NCBI RefSeq assembly: GCF_037038585.1
Contig: NC_092521.1
Span: forward strand, 105,974,398 to 106,038,397
DNA: 64,000 bases
Source: Patagioenas fasciata
Lineage: Eukaryota; Chordata; Aves; Columbiformes; Columbidae
Direction of reading: 5' to 3'
Positions 43,927-57,434 of the stretch are shown piece by piece. Both the position numbers and the translations under genes were made by a program. Within the stretch, counting starts at the first letter, position 1; each line of letters starts with the position of its first letter. The notes under the pieces are model-generated. The model saw only the letters and a list, made by a program, of their open reading frames with translations, was not told the DNA's origin and did no database searches.

Positions 43927-46394
43927 CTTATATTTTGTGGTTTTCCAGAAAATATTTAGATGACCCTTGTATTCTGAAAAGCCTGGAAACACTTTTTTAG
44001 CTTTGTTAAATTGAAGGAATGTTCTATGAATTATTCATTTATTTCTGATAGAGAAATAGTGTGTTTTACATTTCTTTTTTTCTACCTAGTCTGGGGCATA
44101 CAGAATTAAACAATTTTTTTTTAGTGAGAACTCTGTAACCACAAAGAAGCTTTCCATGCAGTATCAAAACACGGGCACACCAGATGCTGAGCTCTGTATT
44201 TTCTTGATTGTACTTAAAAATACACTTAAAAAAAAAAAAAAAATCTGTGTAATTAAAACAGGTTCTGCATGTTCTTCCTAGAAATGGATTTGAAGCAGCA
44301 GATGAGTTCACTTCTCTCCAGGTCTTTGATTCAAGATTGAAATACTTACGTGGCAAAATTTTTTTCCTTCTGTAAACTGCAAACAATGTTTTATAAGTGC
44401 TCTTTCATTCAGGATATGTTCTTTCTTTTAAGTTTGAAGCTGCAGTGAGTGCTTCTATAAGTATTTTCAGAAGTTCTAATTAAATGCTGAGAGGAAAAGT
44501 AGTTATACCTTCCTTTCACAGCCTTCATTCTGGTTCAGTGTCATTTTGTTCACTTAGAAATCTTATGTGGCTTGTGGGGAAGGGGGCGTTGTTCCCACAG
44601 CAGGTTACAGATGCCTATGTAAAGAAGTTGCCAAACTTGTTTCTGCAACCTGTGTTGCTGCAAAAAATAAGAACTGTCTTGTCCTTCCCCATTTTTGGCT
44701 GCAGGATATTGTGATACACTGTAGTTGTGCACTTGTGCACACACACCTAAAATGAATGTATTTTAGCCCACAGTAAAATGAAAGTATATTTCATCATTTA
44801 TATACCTAATATATACCTAATATCATTTATATACCTAATAGATAAGAGCTTTGAGCAGGTATAAATACACTTCTAAATTAATGCATTTCATTAATTAACA
44901 ATTTGAATAGTAGGAAGGCTTAGCTGGTTAGAGAGCAACTAGTTCACTTCCACCTTAGGTCTGGCGGCTACTTCCTCTTCTGCTGATAGACAATAAGCAT
45001 AAACTTTGCTGATCTTTGGATCGTAGTCTTGAGCATAAATGAAAAGTTTAATCAAGAGTAAGTGTAAACTGCTTTAGAAGGGTGTTTGTTAAAGTACTGG
45101 AAACTTGCAAATACAAAATCCTTATGGAGGCAGCGGGCACCTTCGAGAATATCCTGCAGTTCAGCCTGCCTTTTCTCCAGCTACTTTTCCTACTCCACAT
45201 ATAGATGATGACAAAACCAAGAACATCAGTTTTCTATGTTATGAGGACACATACCGAGTTTCTGCACTTGACTTCAAGTACCGGAAGAGCCATTCCAGTC
45301 TCACATGAGTTTCATTAAAACCTCATGTAAAATAGAGAGAGTGATCATGTGCCTTAATAGGAATAAGAAGGGACACATTCTTTCCATGCTAATGAAAAAT
45401 GGGTGGGAATAGATGTAGGTGCTTTTTATGAGGATCTATGTGTGACCTATTTCAGCATCTTTAACTTTAGAAATAACTGCTGTGGGAATGAGGGAATGAA
45501 TTTGCACCTTGGTCCCCCACATTGAAGGCTGCAGCCAGTCTGTCACCAAACGAACAGCTGAGTTTGCTGTGCTAATGTCCCTAAAATATTGTGAGTTGTT
45601 AGTGGTCACTTTCCTCTTTTGACTGTCCAACTGTTTGCATGAAATGATTTTATAGCATTAAAAACTGTAGTGGGGTCTGCAACACTTTACCTGCCATCGG
45701 TCAATTTTGCCACAGACCTGGACAAGAACTGCTGGCTCAGTGGAATGGGATGGAGCAAGGGGTTATTTCAGTGAGAAAGATCTGGAGATACCAAACTAAG
45801 AATAAGGTAGTGATGGACTAGTTTGCAAGGTCTTTCCTTACATTTCATTCTTTGATGTTCAACAGCCTTTCAAAAGCTGGTAAGATCTCCAAGGGACTGC
45901 AAGTTCTGATTAACCCTGGTTAAATGCTGTTTTGAGGAACAAATAGTGCAGAAGCTACTCGCACACTTTGTGCATTCATGAAGTGCAAAAACTTTGTCAG
46001 CATGTTACAGACAGTAAAAGATTGTTTTGAGAATTCTCAGTTCAAGCTGCTTTGATTGGATAGGGGTCAGGAGCTTAATTAATTTCTTCACTATTTAGAT
46101 GTGTATTTAGATATTTACACCTTTAATACATGACTAATATCATGTAATAGCTTTAAGAGCAAAAGTATGAAATGTACTTTCTGCGTTGCCCTGCTTTTTG
46201 TAGTCTTTGTATCTGTTTTGACAGGACTTTCCACCAAGGTCTAAGTGGATCGAATATACACCGAATTGAAAATTGCTGTTTGTTTAATTATGGAAGTAAC
46301 TGTTGTAAACACCTGTGATAACTGGGTAACTGTAACACTTCCTGGAGTATCTGCTGAGATTAAGGACCCAGTTTACATTGGAAAGATCTTTATT

Positions 46395-46441
46395 TAAAAA
46401 AAAAAAAAAAAAAAACCACAAAACAAAAAACAAAAAACAAA
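46395..46441 (+). repeat. A-rich simple repeat
   Basis: About 19 A followed by CAAAAAA-type units. No element body recognised in front of it. Confidence 0.75.
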
Positions 46442-47321
46442 ACCGCTGTGACTTTCTTAGTATCCTAATGGCTTTTCCCCCTTTTTCCTTTAATTACTTT
46501 TATAGGAATTCCCAATGCCTTTCTTTTCAACATTGGATCTAGAGTGAAATTTTGTTTGGTGAGGGGTTTTTTTGTTAATTTCTTTTTGTTGTTTGAATTT
46601 TTTCCCCCAAGTACCGTGTGCCTTGTGCAACGTGTGGATTTCTGGCAGTATCTCAAGTAAATACATCATAGAATCATCAGTTTTTCAACACTCATGTTTT
46701 GGACAAACCAAGAAGCAAATAACCGCTTTTACAGAATTTTGCTGAAAAATCCTCAGATAGGGTAGATATTGGTTTTAAAGGCTGTGTTTTTTTTGGTTTT
46801 AGATGATTCTCAGGATTCTTGCCTAAGCATAATTACTTGCACTGCATAAATATTGCCTGCAAACTAGATAAAAGCAGAATGGTTTGTCAAAAAATGTAGA
46901 GACACTGAAAGGTAGATTTTAGCATTCCAGAAGGAGTTAGAGGAAAAGCCTAAACTACAGCTACCCATTAAACAGGTGAGTTAAAACGTCTTCAGCAGTT
47001 TCAAGGTGTGTATGACATGGATGTTATAACACCTTTGTGTGGCAACTGTTAGAGTTTATTTCTTGTTCATAGGGAAAGGCACCTGGCAGGTGCAGTAATG
47101 TACAGTGTGATTAGCAAGGCCCTTAAAGAAAACAAAGTTAAATCCAAAAACGAAGATGTATTGTTTTCAGTTACAACATTTATTGATCTGTGTTTAAATA
47201 GAGATTCATCTGACAAAATTCAGTTTTTTGGTATGAAGAGTTCTCATAGCCTTAAGATGGAGTCTGCAAAGCAGAACAGTAATGAGGAGCATTTACCTTG
47301 ACATTTTTCTGCTTTGTCCTT

Positions 47322-48040
47322 TGTGCTGATTTGACTGAAAATGAGTTAATTTTCTTCATGCAGTTAGAAACCTTTCTTTTTCATAGCTGGCACAGTCATT
47401 ATTTGAGAACAAGAGATAACACCTCAGCACAGAGTCAATGTTTTTAATTGCTCTGGTCTGAGCGCCAAGGATGTTCTGAGTGCTCTGCCCACAGGTATGA
47501 GGCATTGAGCAAGGGGTGGCATAGATGAGGCAGAGCTTGACTGACATCCAGACTGATCAATAAGAGTATTCCATCCCATGAGTGTCATGTTTCATATTTA
47601 AGGAGGGAGTAGATCTTCTGTTTACTCTCTCGGGTGTTCTCACTCTTGCTTGCTCTTGAGCGTTTTTTCTTCTCTTTGCTCCTTTTGCCAGAGATGGGGG
47701 AGTTTTAGTTCGGGATGTTTAGTTTGGCCTTTTGTTGTTTTGCAGAGGCCTTTCTGTCTTTTTTCTTTTTTTTTTTTTTTTTAACTCTCTTCAGGATTGG
47801 GAACAGGTGCCCCTTCCTGGGACTGGCTGCGTAGTGTGGACAGAGTTTGTGAAGAATTGCCTTGAATATATTTTATTTCTATTATATATATATATTTATT
47901 TACTTGTAGTGTATTAGTATTTTGTTAAACTGTGTCTATCTCAATCCAAGTTTCTCCATTCTCTTTCAATTTTTTCCCCTATTGGGGGGTGAGCGAGCAG
48001 TTGTCATGGTTGTATTGCTAGTTCAGGTTAAACCACAATA
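47322..48040 (+). mobile_element. Solo LTR of an avian ERV (719 bp)
   Basis: Begins TGTGCTGATTTGACTGAAAA and ends GGTTAAACCACAATA (the usual end is ...CCACGACA, so the terminus has decayed). Flanked by TCCTT at 47317-47321 and 48041-48045, a 5-bp target duplication. Contains a TATA-like CATATTTAAGG near 47594 and the family tail TTAAACTGTGTCTATCTCAA and GGTGAGCGAGCAG. A T run of about 16 (47769-47782) and a short TA repeat (47883-47895) are internal. No internal retroviral sequence, hence a solo LTR. Confidence 0.82.
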
Positions 48041-48045
48041 TCCTT

Positions 48046-51000
48046 AGAAGTAGCCTTTGTCCACTACCATCTGGGACCATAGGTGTGGCCTAGGTGCTTA
48101 GGAGGAACAGTTATTTATCAAGAGCATGTAATAAAATTAGTGAGCCAACAAATTTTTTCAAGAATTGTCCAAAGTAGATCAGAGAATAAAGAAAAAGTTG
48201 CTTGCAGTTTTAGGGCTTTTTAAAATCAATTGTTAATTGTTGTACTGAATTGTGACCTATGGAGACCATGGTGTGTTTCTATATAGCTGTTCTTCTTTGC
48301 TGGCTCAGTAGAAATGCTATTTTTCTCTTGTGTACACACATACTGTTTCTCCTCAGATGACACTGGGATACTTGTACATCCAAGATACTAGTCTGATGAT
48401 CTTTTCTGCTAAGTGGTTGTGGTTAGCAGTGTCTGGAAGTGAATTGATGTGGAACGCGTGTAAAGAGAATGACGATTTCTCTATGATGATTAGAAGAAAA
48501 AAAAAAAAAAAGACCAGCTCTCTATTCTGGCTTTGTGTGCTCCAAGTACAGAGCTAAGATTATTTTTTTTTAAAGGCCTTGTAAAAGTATTAGCTCTCTT
48601 CTGCACCATCCCCTGATGACTTACCCTTCACTTACTCGATTGTTGGAGTTGTGTTTACTAGTCATTGTTGACCTCTTTGTTAACATAGCTACTGTTGACA
48701 TCATTCCTTATCCAACAGAGATAAGGTCTTGTGTTCTGTTGCATTGTTACAGGGCAGCTCTCCAAGTCCAAATTGCTCATGAAATATGTGTCTTTGAGCT
48801 TTGTAATGAGACTTGTTTACATGGGGGAGGGACGGAGAAAAAACCCTGTATGTGAATGTAGTAGTATCAGTATAAAAACAATAATTCAGATAATAAGGAG
48901 AATGTGTTTTCCAGCTGCTGTTTGTAGATCCCAGTTGCTAGGGTGCTTGATATCGCAGAGTATAACCTTGGCTCTTAGTTACAGTTTGCATATCTTTGCT
49001 TTTCTTGACAACGACTTTAAAGAATATACCCTCATCACTTTTCTGATTAGAACTCAGTCAGAAAATCAGTGCTAAGAGGAAAAAAAAAATCTTATGTAGC
49101 CCATGTATCCATCAGGATGCTGGATTTCATTGAAGAACTGTTAATTCTGTGAATGACTCATGGTGGGGCAGACATGAAAACCTTCCTTGCTTGCATTCAT
49201 TTTATTTACTCTAATTAAAGGACACGTCCTTCAGTGTAATAACTTGCTGCTGTAGGCACATCTTTGCAGGAAAGGAAATCTTACTCTCTAGAACAAGGCT
49301 GGCTGCTTGCTCCTTGCATTAAAAGATGATAGCCATTTAATCATGCAGTCACTGGACAACAAGATTGTACATCTCATTGCCCTCATCTGTGCTTGTAGCT
49401 TGCAAAAGACTCAAGCATCTATTTGGTACTCACTGGCCAGTGTCAAATGTGCCCTAGGATCCACACAAAGAAAGCAAGCAAGAACTTTTTCTTGATAAAT
49501 TCCTATGCTCTGTGCTTGAAACAAGACTAAAACAAAACAGAAAGTAACACACTAACACCTTGTAGAAAAGAAAGCAAAAGCTAGAGGAGATGGCAAGAGT
49601 TAATTAGTTTGCACAAGTTACCAAAATACTCTTTTGGGCTTCTGTTTTGCTTTGCTTGGTAATTGTGATCCCATATCCTCAGTGGTAAACCCTGTTTGTT
49701 TGTGATCTGAATCAATCTTATCCTGACCAGATTAGTCTAGCTGTTGGCTATATTTTCAGCTATGTGGCTCCTTAGTTGATTTTGACATGCTGTTCTTTCT
49801 TTTTCTATCAGCAGTCGAGATCAAAACAGCTCACAGGACTTTAATCTGCCACAGAAATCTAACTGCTGTTAGTCTGGGCTGTAAATCCCCTGGCTTGTTA
49901 TAGTCACTCAGTGTAGTGACCTGCCCAGTACTTGAAATCTTGCAATGACAAAATTGTTGTTTTATACAGCTGAGAAATATACATGCGATAGGCCTTTTTA
50001 AAACAAGTTAGACAGGACATTTTGATTAAAAATGTTTATTTCTCAGGTTTTCATTGCACTAATGCATTGGCATAAAGATATAGAATTTTAATCAGTAAAA
50101 TAACCATTTTTGAAAGATACTAACTTAAAAGGGAGATTTTGAGCAACACCTTGCAGTTACCTTGCCATGGCTCCTCTATTCTAGGAGGCACATTGGCTCT
50201 AAATTCCTGGTTTGTGTTAATACAGTCACAGGATTATTGTTGTTTTTATTTGAGTAGTCAGTGTTCTATAAATGGTTAAGAATCATTTGGTTGCTATGTC
50301 TCCTGGGCTGTTCTTTCTCTTTTTCTGCTTATGTCCAAGCATGAGGGCAGGAGTAAAAAATTCAGATGCACTGGTCACCTGCTCTACTTTCAGGAAGTGA
50401 CTTTCTTCACTTGTGTTAAGGTAGCTAAACTGCTCTTCATAGTTAATATAAATGGCAGGTAGTACAAAACTGTTTATAAAGTTCATAGTTGTGAACCTGT
50501 CATACTGAGCACACTTCAGTTAAAGAATACCATTGATCCTTATTCATTTGTCTCTTCCATATGCTCAGACAACTAAACTATTTGAAAATAAGAACTAGAA
50601 GAATTACAGGCTAGAGTCATAATGTGACCTAGATATGAATGACCAAACAGCATGGTCCCCATTTCAGTATGGACTTGAAAATAAAGCTGTTTGATGGACA
50701 AGTACATGGTCCAACTTCCACTGCTACCAGTAACTTATCAGTCTCCTGTTTCAGATAAATATAAGAGGTCTGTAAATGATCTCCAAACATTCACTTAGCT
50801 GCAAGTGAATTATAACCATATTGCAATATGAAGTTGAATTTAAAATGTAAATGACAATTCTAAGGAGGCAAAATATTAGTCCAGAAGAATCATTATCTGG
50901 TTTGACAGGAATTAAATTAAAAGTATCAAGGAACACCAAGCTGAGTATTCTACCAGAAAGGTGCTCTAACCACTCCTAATGTTCCAATATTCATGATTTT

Positions 51001-51445
51001 TTTTTAAATTCCCTTCTGAAAAATTAGAAATTGAAACAACCACCATCAGAAACCAAACAGTTCTGCAAGAAGAGTACTGATAATTTAAGTTTCTGTAGTT
51101 TCCTCAAAATCCTTAGGCTTCAAATGGTCCAATTCCTTATGAGCAGCCCTGTGTCAAATCATATGGTTAACAAAGGTGTTCAGTTACCAAGTTCAATTCC
51201 AAAAGAGTTCTGTCTGTACAGATGTAGCTAAAAATAGCTGATATCACCAGTTCCTAGTCTTATCAGGAATTTGCTTGTGAAACTAACTAAACTCTAGATG
51301 TGAGAGAATCCATATCTCCTCCTGGAGGCTCATGGGTGCCAAGATGAAAGTTCTGTGAAATTCCCTGGTTTGTCAGTTGAATTTTCTCATGCCTATACCA
51401 TATTTTTCTTCCTTGTCACATTGTTGTTTGTAATATTTTTTTGTT
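48046..51445. other. Gene-free, nothing recognised
   Basis: 3.4 kb of AT-rich sequence. Open frames are short and without known wording. Confidence 0.5.
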
Positions 51446-51448
51446 TAC

Positions 51449-51650
51449 AAAGAGTCATAGAAATGCTGAATCTCTGGAGGTTAGCTAGTCTGACCACCTT
51501 GATCAGCTGCAGCTTTGCCTAGCTGAGTCTTAAAAACTTCCAGGGCTGGAGATATTTAACCTCACTAGCAACCTGTTCCAGGGCTACACAACCACTCTTG
51601 GTGGAGGCTTGTACTGATGTTTTCCTTAACTTCTAGTAAGAAAACGATAA
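51449..51650 (-). mobile_element. Old CR1 3' end
   Basis: On the + strand it begins AGAGTCATAGAAATGCTGAA and continues with the complement of CR1 3' sequence (CTGGAGATATTTAACCTCAC, CAACCTGTTCCAGGGC). Highly diverged. Confidence 0.65.
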
Positions 51651-54600
51651 ACCAGGGCCTGTGTACTTTATCTTGGAACACATTCACAGATCTAAAATAG
51701 CATGTAAAAAGTTGAGACATCCTTCTTCAAATGGCCTCCACAGCTTTAGCTGCATGTATTTTAAAGAAGAAGTGGGTCTTATTTCACATCAACATTTATC
51801 CAACTAAACAAGGTGAGAATTTGTACCGGATTGAAATGTAAGCATATCACCTTAATTTTTGCTGTTTTCTTGAGATTAACATCTGTCAATCCTTTATTTT
51901 TTCCAAACCCCTACCTGCTGCCTTTTTAAGGGATTTTCTGGACCTTCTAAGAATTGTTGGGAAGACCATGCAGACTTCTGTGAGAATTACTTCATTATTC
52001 ATGTCCACTAGTAAGGGGATGCTCTGTAAGGAACTGTACAAATCATGTACAAGTTTCCAAAGCAATAAAGTGGGTTTAACTGAAGAAATACCTTTGTGCA
52101 AAAGCACACTCAATGTTTTTTTCCATGTGAGATACTTCTTCCATTCCCCACCTTCCCTTTTTACTTAAAATCTGTGCTCACACTACCTTTGACAGGAGTG
52201 TCCTGAATTATGCCACACTGCACATTCTTTTTCATAGAAATAACAGGAAAAAGAGTGTTAAGCTATGTCAACCCCCTTAATTTCATTATGTCAGAGAAAA
52301 GTGTTGCCTTCTTTTTGCGTTCAGTGTTGTCTTTGTGAGTTTGGGGCTTCTTCAATATTTTAGCTTTAAATGAGTTCTGTGGAGAAGTAATAGACATGCA
52401 TTTGTATGTTCATTTTATTATTGAACATTAATATGCTGAAGGCATGATCAAGCAGATTATATTCCTTGCTTTGTTGACTTTGGGAAAGACTCAGGCTGTC
52501 ACAGACTGGCAGTCAAATAATTTTTTGGAACAGCAGCTTTACAGTATGGCATAATGTACTTTCGAATCACTTCTAAGTTGGTTTATAGGAAAAAAATGAA
52601 GAATTGACCGCAGCATTACCTTTTCTCTTACGGACCTGTGCCCAGAAGATGTGGGCTCTATTTCCCATTCCATTTTATGACTGTGACGAAGTTACACGTG
52701 CCTCAGCTGTAATAAGCAGCAACCATAAAATGCACAGTGCTTTTCATAAAAAGACTAAGTTTTCAGTAGCTTGTAATTTTGAAATAGTTTGGACTGAAAT
52801 CTTGTATTAGACATGTTTCTGCCACTAATAAAACTAGTTCATAAAGGGAACCTTGCAGAAGAGTTTGGCTCTTCCACAGTTTAAAGTGGAGAGGGTCATT
52901 TGCCCATGTTACAAGTTGAACATTTTTTTTTTCTTTAGAAGACTGTATTTATCAATATTTTGCTGTTTAGGGAAGTGGAAAATAAGGGGAAGTTTCCAGA
53001 TTGTAGAATAATATGTTTTGTTTATGCTAGAATACATTTGCCCAATTATGAGACATCAGTTTCTAAATGTTCAGAAGACTTGCAAAAGCTTGAAACTTAA
53101 CACAGGAAGATGTCCATGGGCTACAGGGGCTGAATTGGCCTTTCTCTGATGGTTTGGAATCCTGCTGTGCTAATTGACAGCATACGGAGACTTTTCAATT
53201 CTCCCTCCTCTCTTTTCGTTGGCACTCTGGTGCTACGGGACAGGGAAGCTTAACTGACTTGAATACAGAGCTGAAATTAGTAGAAGGCAATGAAACCCGG
53301 GAAGAATTTAAGACTACAGAGGTAGCATGCGGTTCTTCCGCAGTGTATGGGTTTTATGTGTATGGACCCCTCTCTTGATTCAGGGGTCAGAACCAATAGC
53401 CCTGGTTGGGCAGCTATCAATGTACCCCATTTTTCCTTCCTGCCATGAGAAGAAGCACAAGAGTGGATTATCATACTGGTGGCCATGAAACACAGTGCTC
53501 TAATTTATTATACAAAAAATTATTCTGGACATGAATAACAGGTGGAAGTGTTCTGAGACAGGCATTATGTAACATGAATTTTTTAGATGCTTCTGGGTGT
53601 CGTTAAACTATGAAGAATGGCAGCACAAAGTTTAATGGCTTTGTTGTACATCGAAATATTTTACAAAGATTTCTGTCTATAAGGCATGATGTTGCATTTA
53701 TTTTTAGGTTTTTTTTTTCCCTGGCACTTTTCTACCTGGCAGATCAGTAGTGCTTTTAAAAAATATTTTTCACTTGTACTTAATAAACCAAAGTAATATT
53801 TTTTTAAGCCAATTATTAATGAATCATTTGCTTACAGGGGAATATAAATATTCACAGACCCAGACCTTTTGAAACTGAGTTACACAGCTCAGTTGAGATG
53901 TTGGCTGTTAGATCACAGCTTTGAGTATATTCTAGTCAGTTGTGTTAAGGACTTTGATGTCCTTATAAACCTGAAAAAGTAGCCCCTCTGATTCCAGTTA
54001 TTCTCACATCTCTCTGCCTTATGAGACAAATTCATTTTCCTGGCTCACGTTAGAAGTTCTGCTACTGTAATAAAAGAGTGTGGGAGCATATAAAAAAATT
54101 TTCCAACGTTGAAGATTTTTGTTGTTTTGTTTGATAATTTACTGCTAATGGGTTTGGTGGTTATGGTTTCGTTTGTTTGTTTGGTTGTTTTGTTTAGTTG
54201 TGTGGTTGTTTTGTTTGTTTGGTTGGTTTGGTTTCCCGATACATCAAGTATCCCTCTGCATCTCTGTGATACAATCAGAGCAGTAGTTATTGTTCTTCTC
54301 CTAAATGGGATATATACCCAACATAAAAGCACAAAACTGACAAATTACGTACTGCTTGCTCTGGGTAACTCGACTGGCATGAATTTAGTGACATTTAACC
54401 ATGAGCATTTAAATGTGATATGAGACTATCCTAGGAAATGCCTGATCCCATGCTGGGATCTGGTAATGCAAACAATGCAACCTTGTTGTTTGTCAGACGT
54501 GACTTGTATGGCTGCTCCACATTTGAATGTCCTCTAGCAATCCCTGCCTGATTAAACCTCAGTTTAATGCCAAATATATTTTCTTCTTTATACCTGTCTG

Positions 54601-55221
54601 CTCTTGTTCACTGCAGGAGTTCTACAGTCCTAGAGCAGAAGCAGCAGACCACTTTTCCATGCCCCACATATTCTCATTCATTGTCTGACACAAAGTAACC
54701 GACTTTCAGCAGTACTTCAACAGATGAGTGTATGAAATTGACTGTTTGAGATGTGAATAGATACCCCACTAGGATGTCCTATTACAGTGGTGATAGAAGG
54801 ATAGTCTCCTCTAAACACCTGAAGACAAGGGTCTCTTTCTTGATCATCTTCAGCAAATTTGACAGAGTATGCACCTCTGCCTTGAGTGTGAACAGTCTGT
54901 ACCTCTATTGGGCAGCAAAACCTGTTCTTGCATTAGCTTTCATTATTAAGCAGAAAATACACTGATTTTACTTTAGTTGACTGTTTGCTTGTATTTTGTA
55001 GTTGCCTGGCTTTTGTTTGTAATAGATGAAGGCCTAAATTAAGAGTGGTACTCAACTATTTGAATACTTCTAAGGAATAATCACTAAGTGGCAAAATATG
55101 ACTTTAGAGATAAATCAAGTAATAACACAAAATATGAGAACCTTTATTGTATTTGGCCCTTTGCTGCTTGTCATGTTGAGCCACATGCTATCTAAGCAGT
55201 ACAGAGCAGATTCATTTTTCA
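51651..55221. other. Gene-free, one simple repeat
   Basis: No gene recognised. A TTTG/GGTT-rich stretch lies at about 54112-54235. Confidence 0.5.
54112..54235 (+). repeat. TTTG-type simple repeat
   Basis: Imperfect TTTG/GGTTG units. The minus strand reads as Asn/Thr/Lys-rich (ORF 54045-54332), an artefact of the repeat. Confidence 0.75.
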
Positions 55222-55275
55222 TAGAATGTCCTGAGTTGGAAGAGACCCACACAGATCATTGAGCTTTGTTTTGCA
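55219..55275 (-). mobile_element. CR1 3' end, short fragment
   Basis: CATAGAATGTCCTGAGTTGG AAGAGACCC-type wording on the + strand, the complement of a CR1 3' terminus. Confidence 0.55.
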
Positions 55276-56065
55276 ACTGACTTTTCCATGGCTTTATTTA
55301 ATTACAGTACATCATAAAGTTAGGGAATCACAAATGAAATGTTAACTCATTTTATACTAATGTTAAGACTCTTAGTTTTAGCAGGGCCAGAACTTCACAT
55401 GTTGATTCTAGGCTGAATTACAGTAAGTCCACATGCAGTACCAGTGTCTATTCATGCTGATGGGATGAACTCCAACAAAGTTCTGTTTGTCCTAACGCCA
55501 CTAGAAAAAGAAACTACACAACTAAGACTGTTGGACAGGCTTATATTATTGTCTCTAGCCAAGAAAAAAGATGACAGGTGGTAGCTGCTTGGGTAACAAT
55601 CACTTAGTTTTAACACTAATCTATGTCTCTTATCACTTCATTTCCTAGTCAATGAACACTTGTTAACCATAGTCTGTTATAAAATGTCACAGTAAAAGAA
55701 GAATTCTTACTTTCACACAAAGAAAATGCTTGTGGAATTTAGTGCCAGGGCAGTCAGTGGCATTTGAGGTGAACAAATGGGTGAGTTTAAGAAATGCTTC
55801 ATCTGTTTCCACATCTCCTGACATGAAGTAATCTAAGTTAAACTGAACAATAATATACCCAGCTTCTCAGATTCTAGCAGCTAATTGCTGCGAGTACCTG
55901 AAGGACTTCTTCTGTTCTGTGGGCAGATTTGTAACTTTTTTTTTCTTTTGTTTTGACTTCCCCACCTCTCCCTGAAACATTTGAGAATGTAGGTTGCGAG
56001 AAGAACAGTGCTGAGAAAGTATTGCACTAAGCAAATAGCTTGACATGGCCATTTCCATATCGAAC
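55276..56065. other. Gene-free, nothing recognised
   Basis: About 0.8 kb between CR1 tails with no supported feature. Confidence 0.5.
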
Positions 56066-56330
56066 CATAGAATCATTTTGGTTGGAATAGACCCTCAGGA
56101 TCAGCGAGTTCAACCATAATCTAACTCTGGCACTAAACCATGCCCCTAAGAACCTCATCTATGCATCTTTTAAACACCTCCAGGCATGGTGACCCAACCA
56201 CTTCCCTGGGCAGCTTGTTCCAATGCCTGACAACCCTTCCCCTGAATAAATGTTTCCTAATATCCAGTCTCACCCTGCCCTGGCACAGCTTGAGGCCATT
56301 TCCATGCTACAACCTCCTTTCAGGCGTGAT
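56066..56330 (-). mobile_element. CR1 3' end, better preserved
   Basis: The + strand shows the complement of the CR1 3' untranslated region: ACCATAGAATCATTTTGGTT at the end of the element, then blocks such as AACACCTCCAGGCATGGTGA and GGGCAGCTTGTTCCAATGCC, and CCTAATATCCAGTCTCACCC. 5'-truncated, as is usual. Confidence 0.85.
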
Positions 56331-56931
56331 TTATACTTCTCTTGAGAGTATTTTAGGGCTCTGAATAACTGTTAACAGTTATGACAAAGACAGAGTGAAG
56401 TTGGGACTATATGTAATGAATTGAGTAAATGAGCAAAAAGCAACAACCTATATTTCAACAGTTAACTGAGAGAAAAAGAATTCCAAAAATGAATAAGGCT
56501 GCAGCAACTACTTTAGTTTTTGTCCATTGTACGAAGTCACTTCACATACAGCTAACATATTCAGTGAATGAAGGATCTGCCTTAAAAGCTTTTTGTCACA
56601 ACATTCACATCACTGAATGCTTCCCTGGTAAAGTCTTATTTTTTTTCCTCTGAAGTAATGGCTTTGTGCTACAATAGCTCTATGCCTCTCAGATATCCTT
56701 ACTGTAAAAGGGATTATCCCAAGTTTATGTCTGCAAAACAGATGCAGAGGGAGAATGTGCATGTTGCTAGCTGCTCTAAGGAAAGTCTGTACAAAATACA
56801 CTACTGGAATCCAGGTTTCTTAAATCTTGACCCAAATTATTTGATCTGCTGCAGAAGTTTATCCTTTTCCAGAGCTGTTCTGCACTGCCCTACTTCACTT
56901 CTTTTCAATTCTTCGTAGGTGGTTGGGGAAG
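56331..56931. other. Gene-free, nothing recognised
   Basis: 600 bases; short frames on both strands without known wording. Confidence 0.5.
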
Positions 56932-57434
56932 ATAATATATAATATACTATAATATAATATAATATACTATAATATAATATAATATACTATAATATAATAT
57001 AATATACTATAATATAATATAATATACTATAATATAATATAATATAATATAATATAATATAATATAATATAATATAATATAATATAATATAATATAATAT
57101 AATATAATATAATATAATATGATATAATATAATATGATATAATATAATATGATATAATATAATATGATATGATATGATATGATATGATATGATATGATAT
57201 GATATGATATGATATGATATAATATGATATGATATAATATGATATGATATAATATGATATGATATAATATGATATAATATAATATGATATAATATAATAT
57301 GATATAATATAATATAATATAATATAATATAATATAATATAATATAATATAATATAATATAATATAATATAATATAATATAATATAATATAATATAATAT
57401 AATATAATATAATATAATATAATATATAATATAG
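56932..57434. repeat. AT-rich pentamer array (AATAT / GATAT)
   Basis: About 503 bp of period-5 repeats with visible sub-blocks: 56940-57030 is a 20-base higher-order unit containing ACTAT; about 57031-57120 is pure AATAT; about 57121-57300 mixes GATAT into the array, including about eleven GATAT in a row near 57167-57220; about 57301-57425 is pure AATAT again. All three minus-strand frames stay open only because the unit lacks stops in that sense; they are not genes. Confidence 0.95.

Larger units (their letters stand above)
41181..47316. other. 6-kb gene-free stretch
   Basis: No gene with support. Two exon-like bits: 41938-42030 after CTGCTAG, reading YLELEKTNSQENPQLQY, and 45105-45308, reading GGSGHLREYPAVQPAF and later KTKNISFLCYEDTYRVSALD to a TGA, without a clear acceptor. 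Neither is recognised. Simple repeats: AAAC/ACTA-rich 43838-43926, A-rich 46395-46441, and a duplicated ATATACCTAAT block 44798-44842. Confidence 0.45.
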
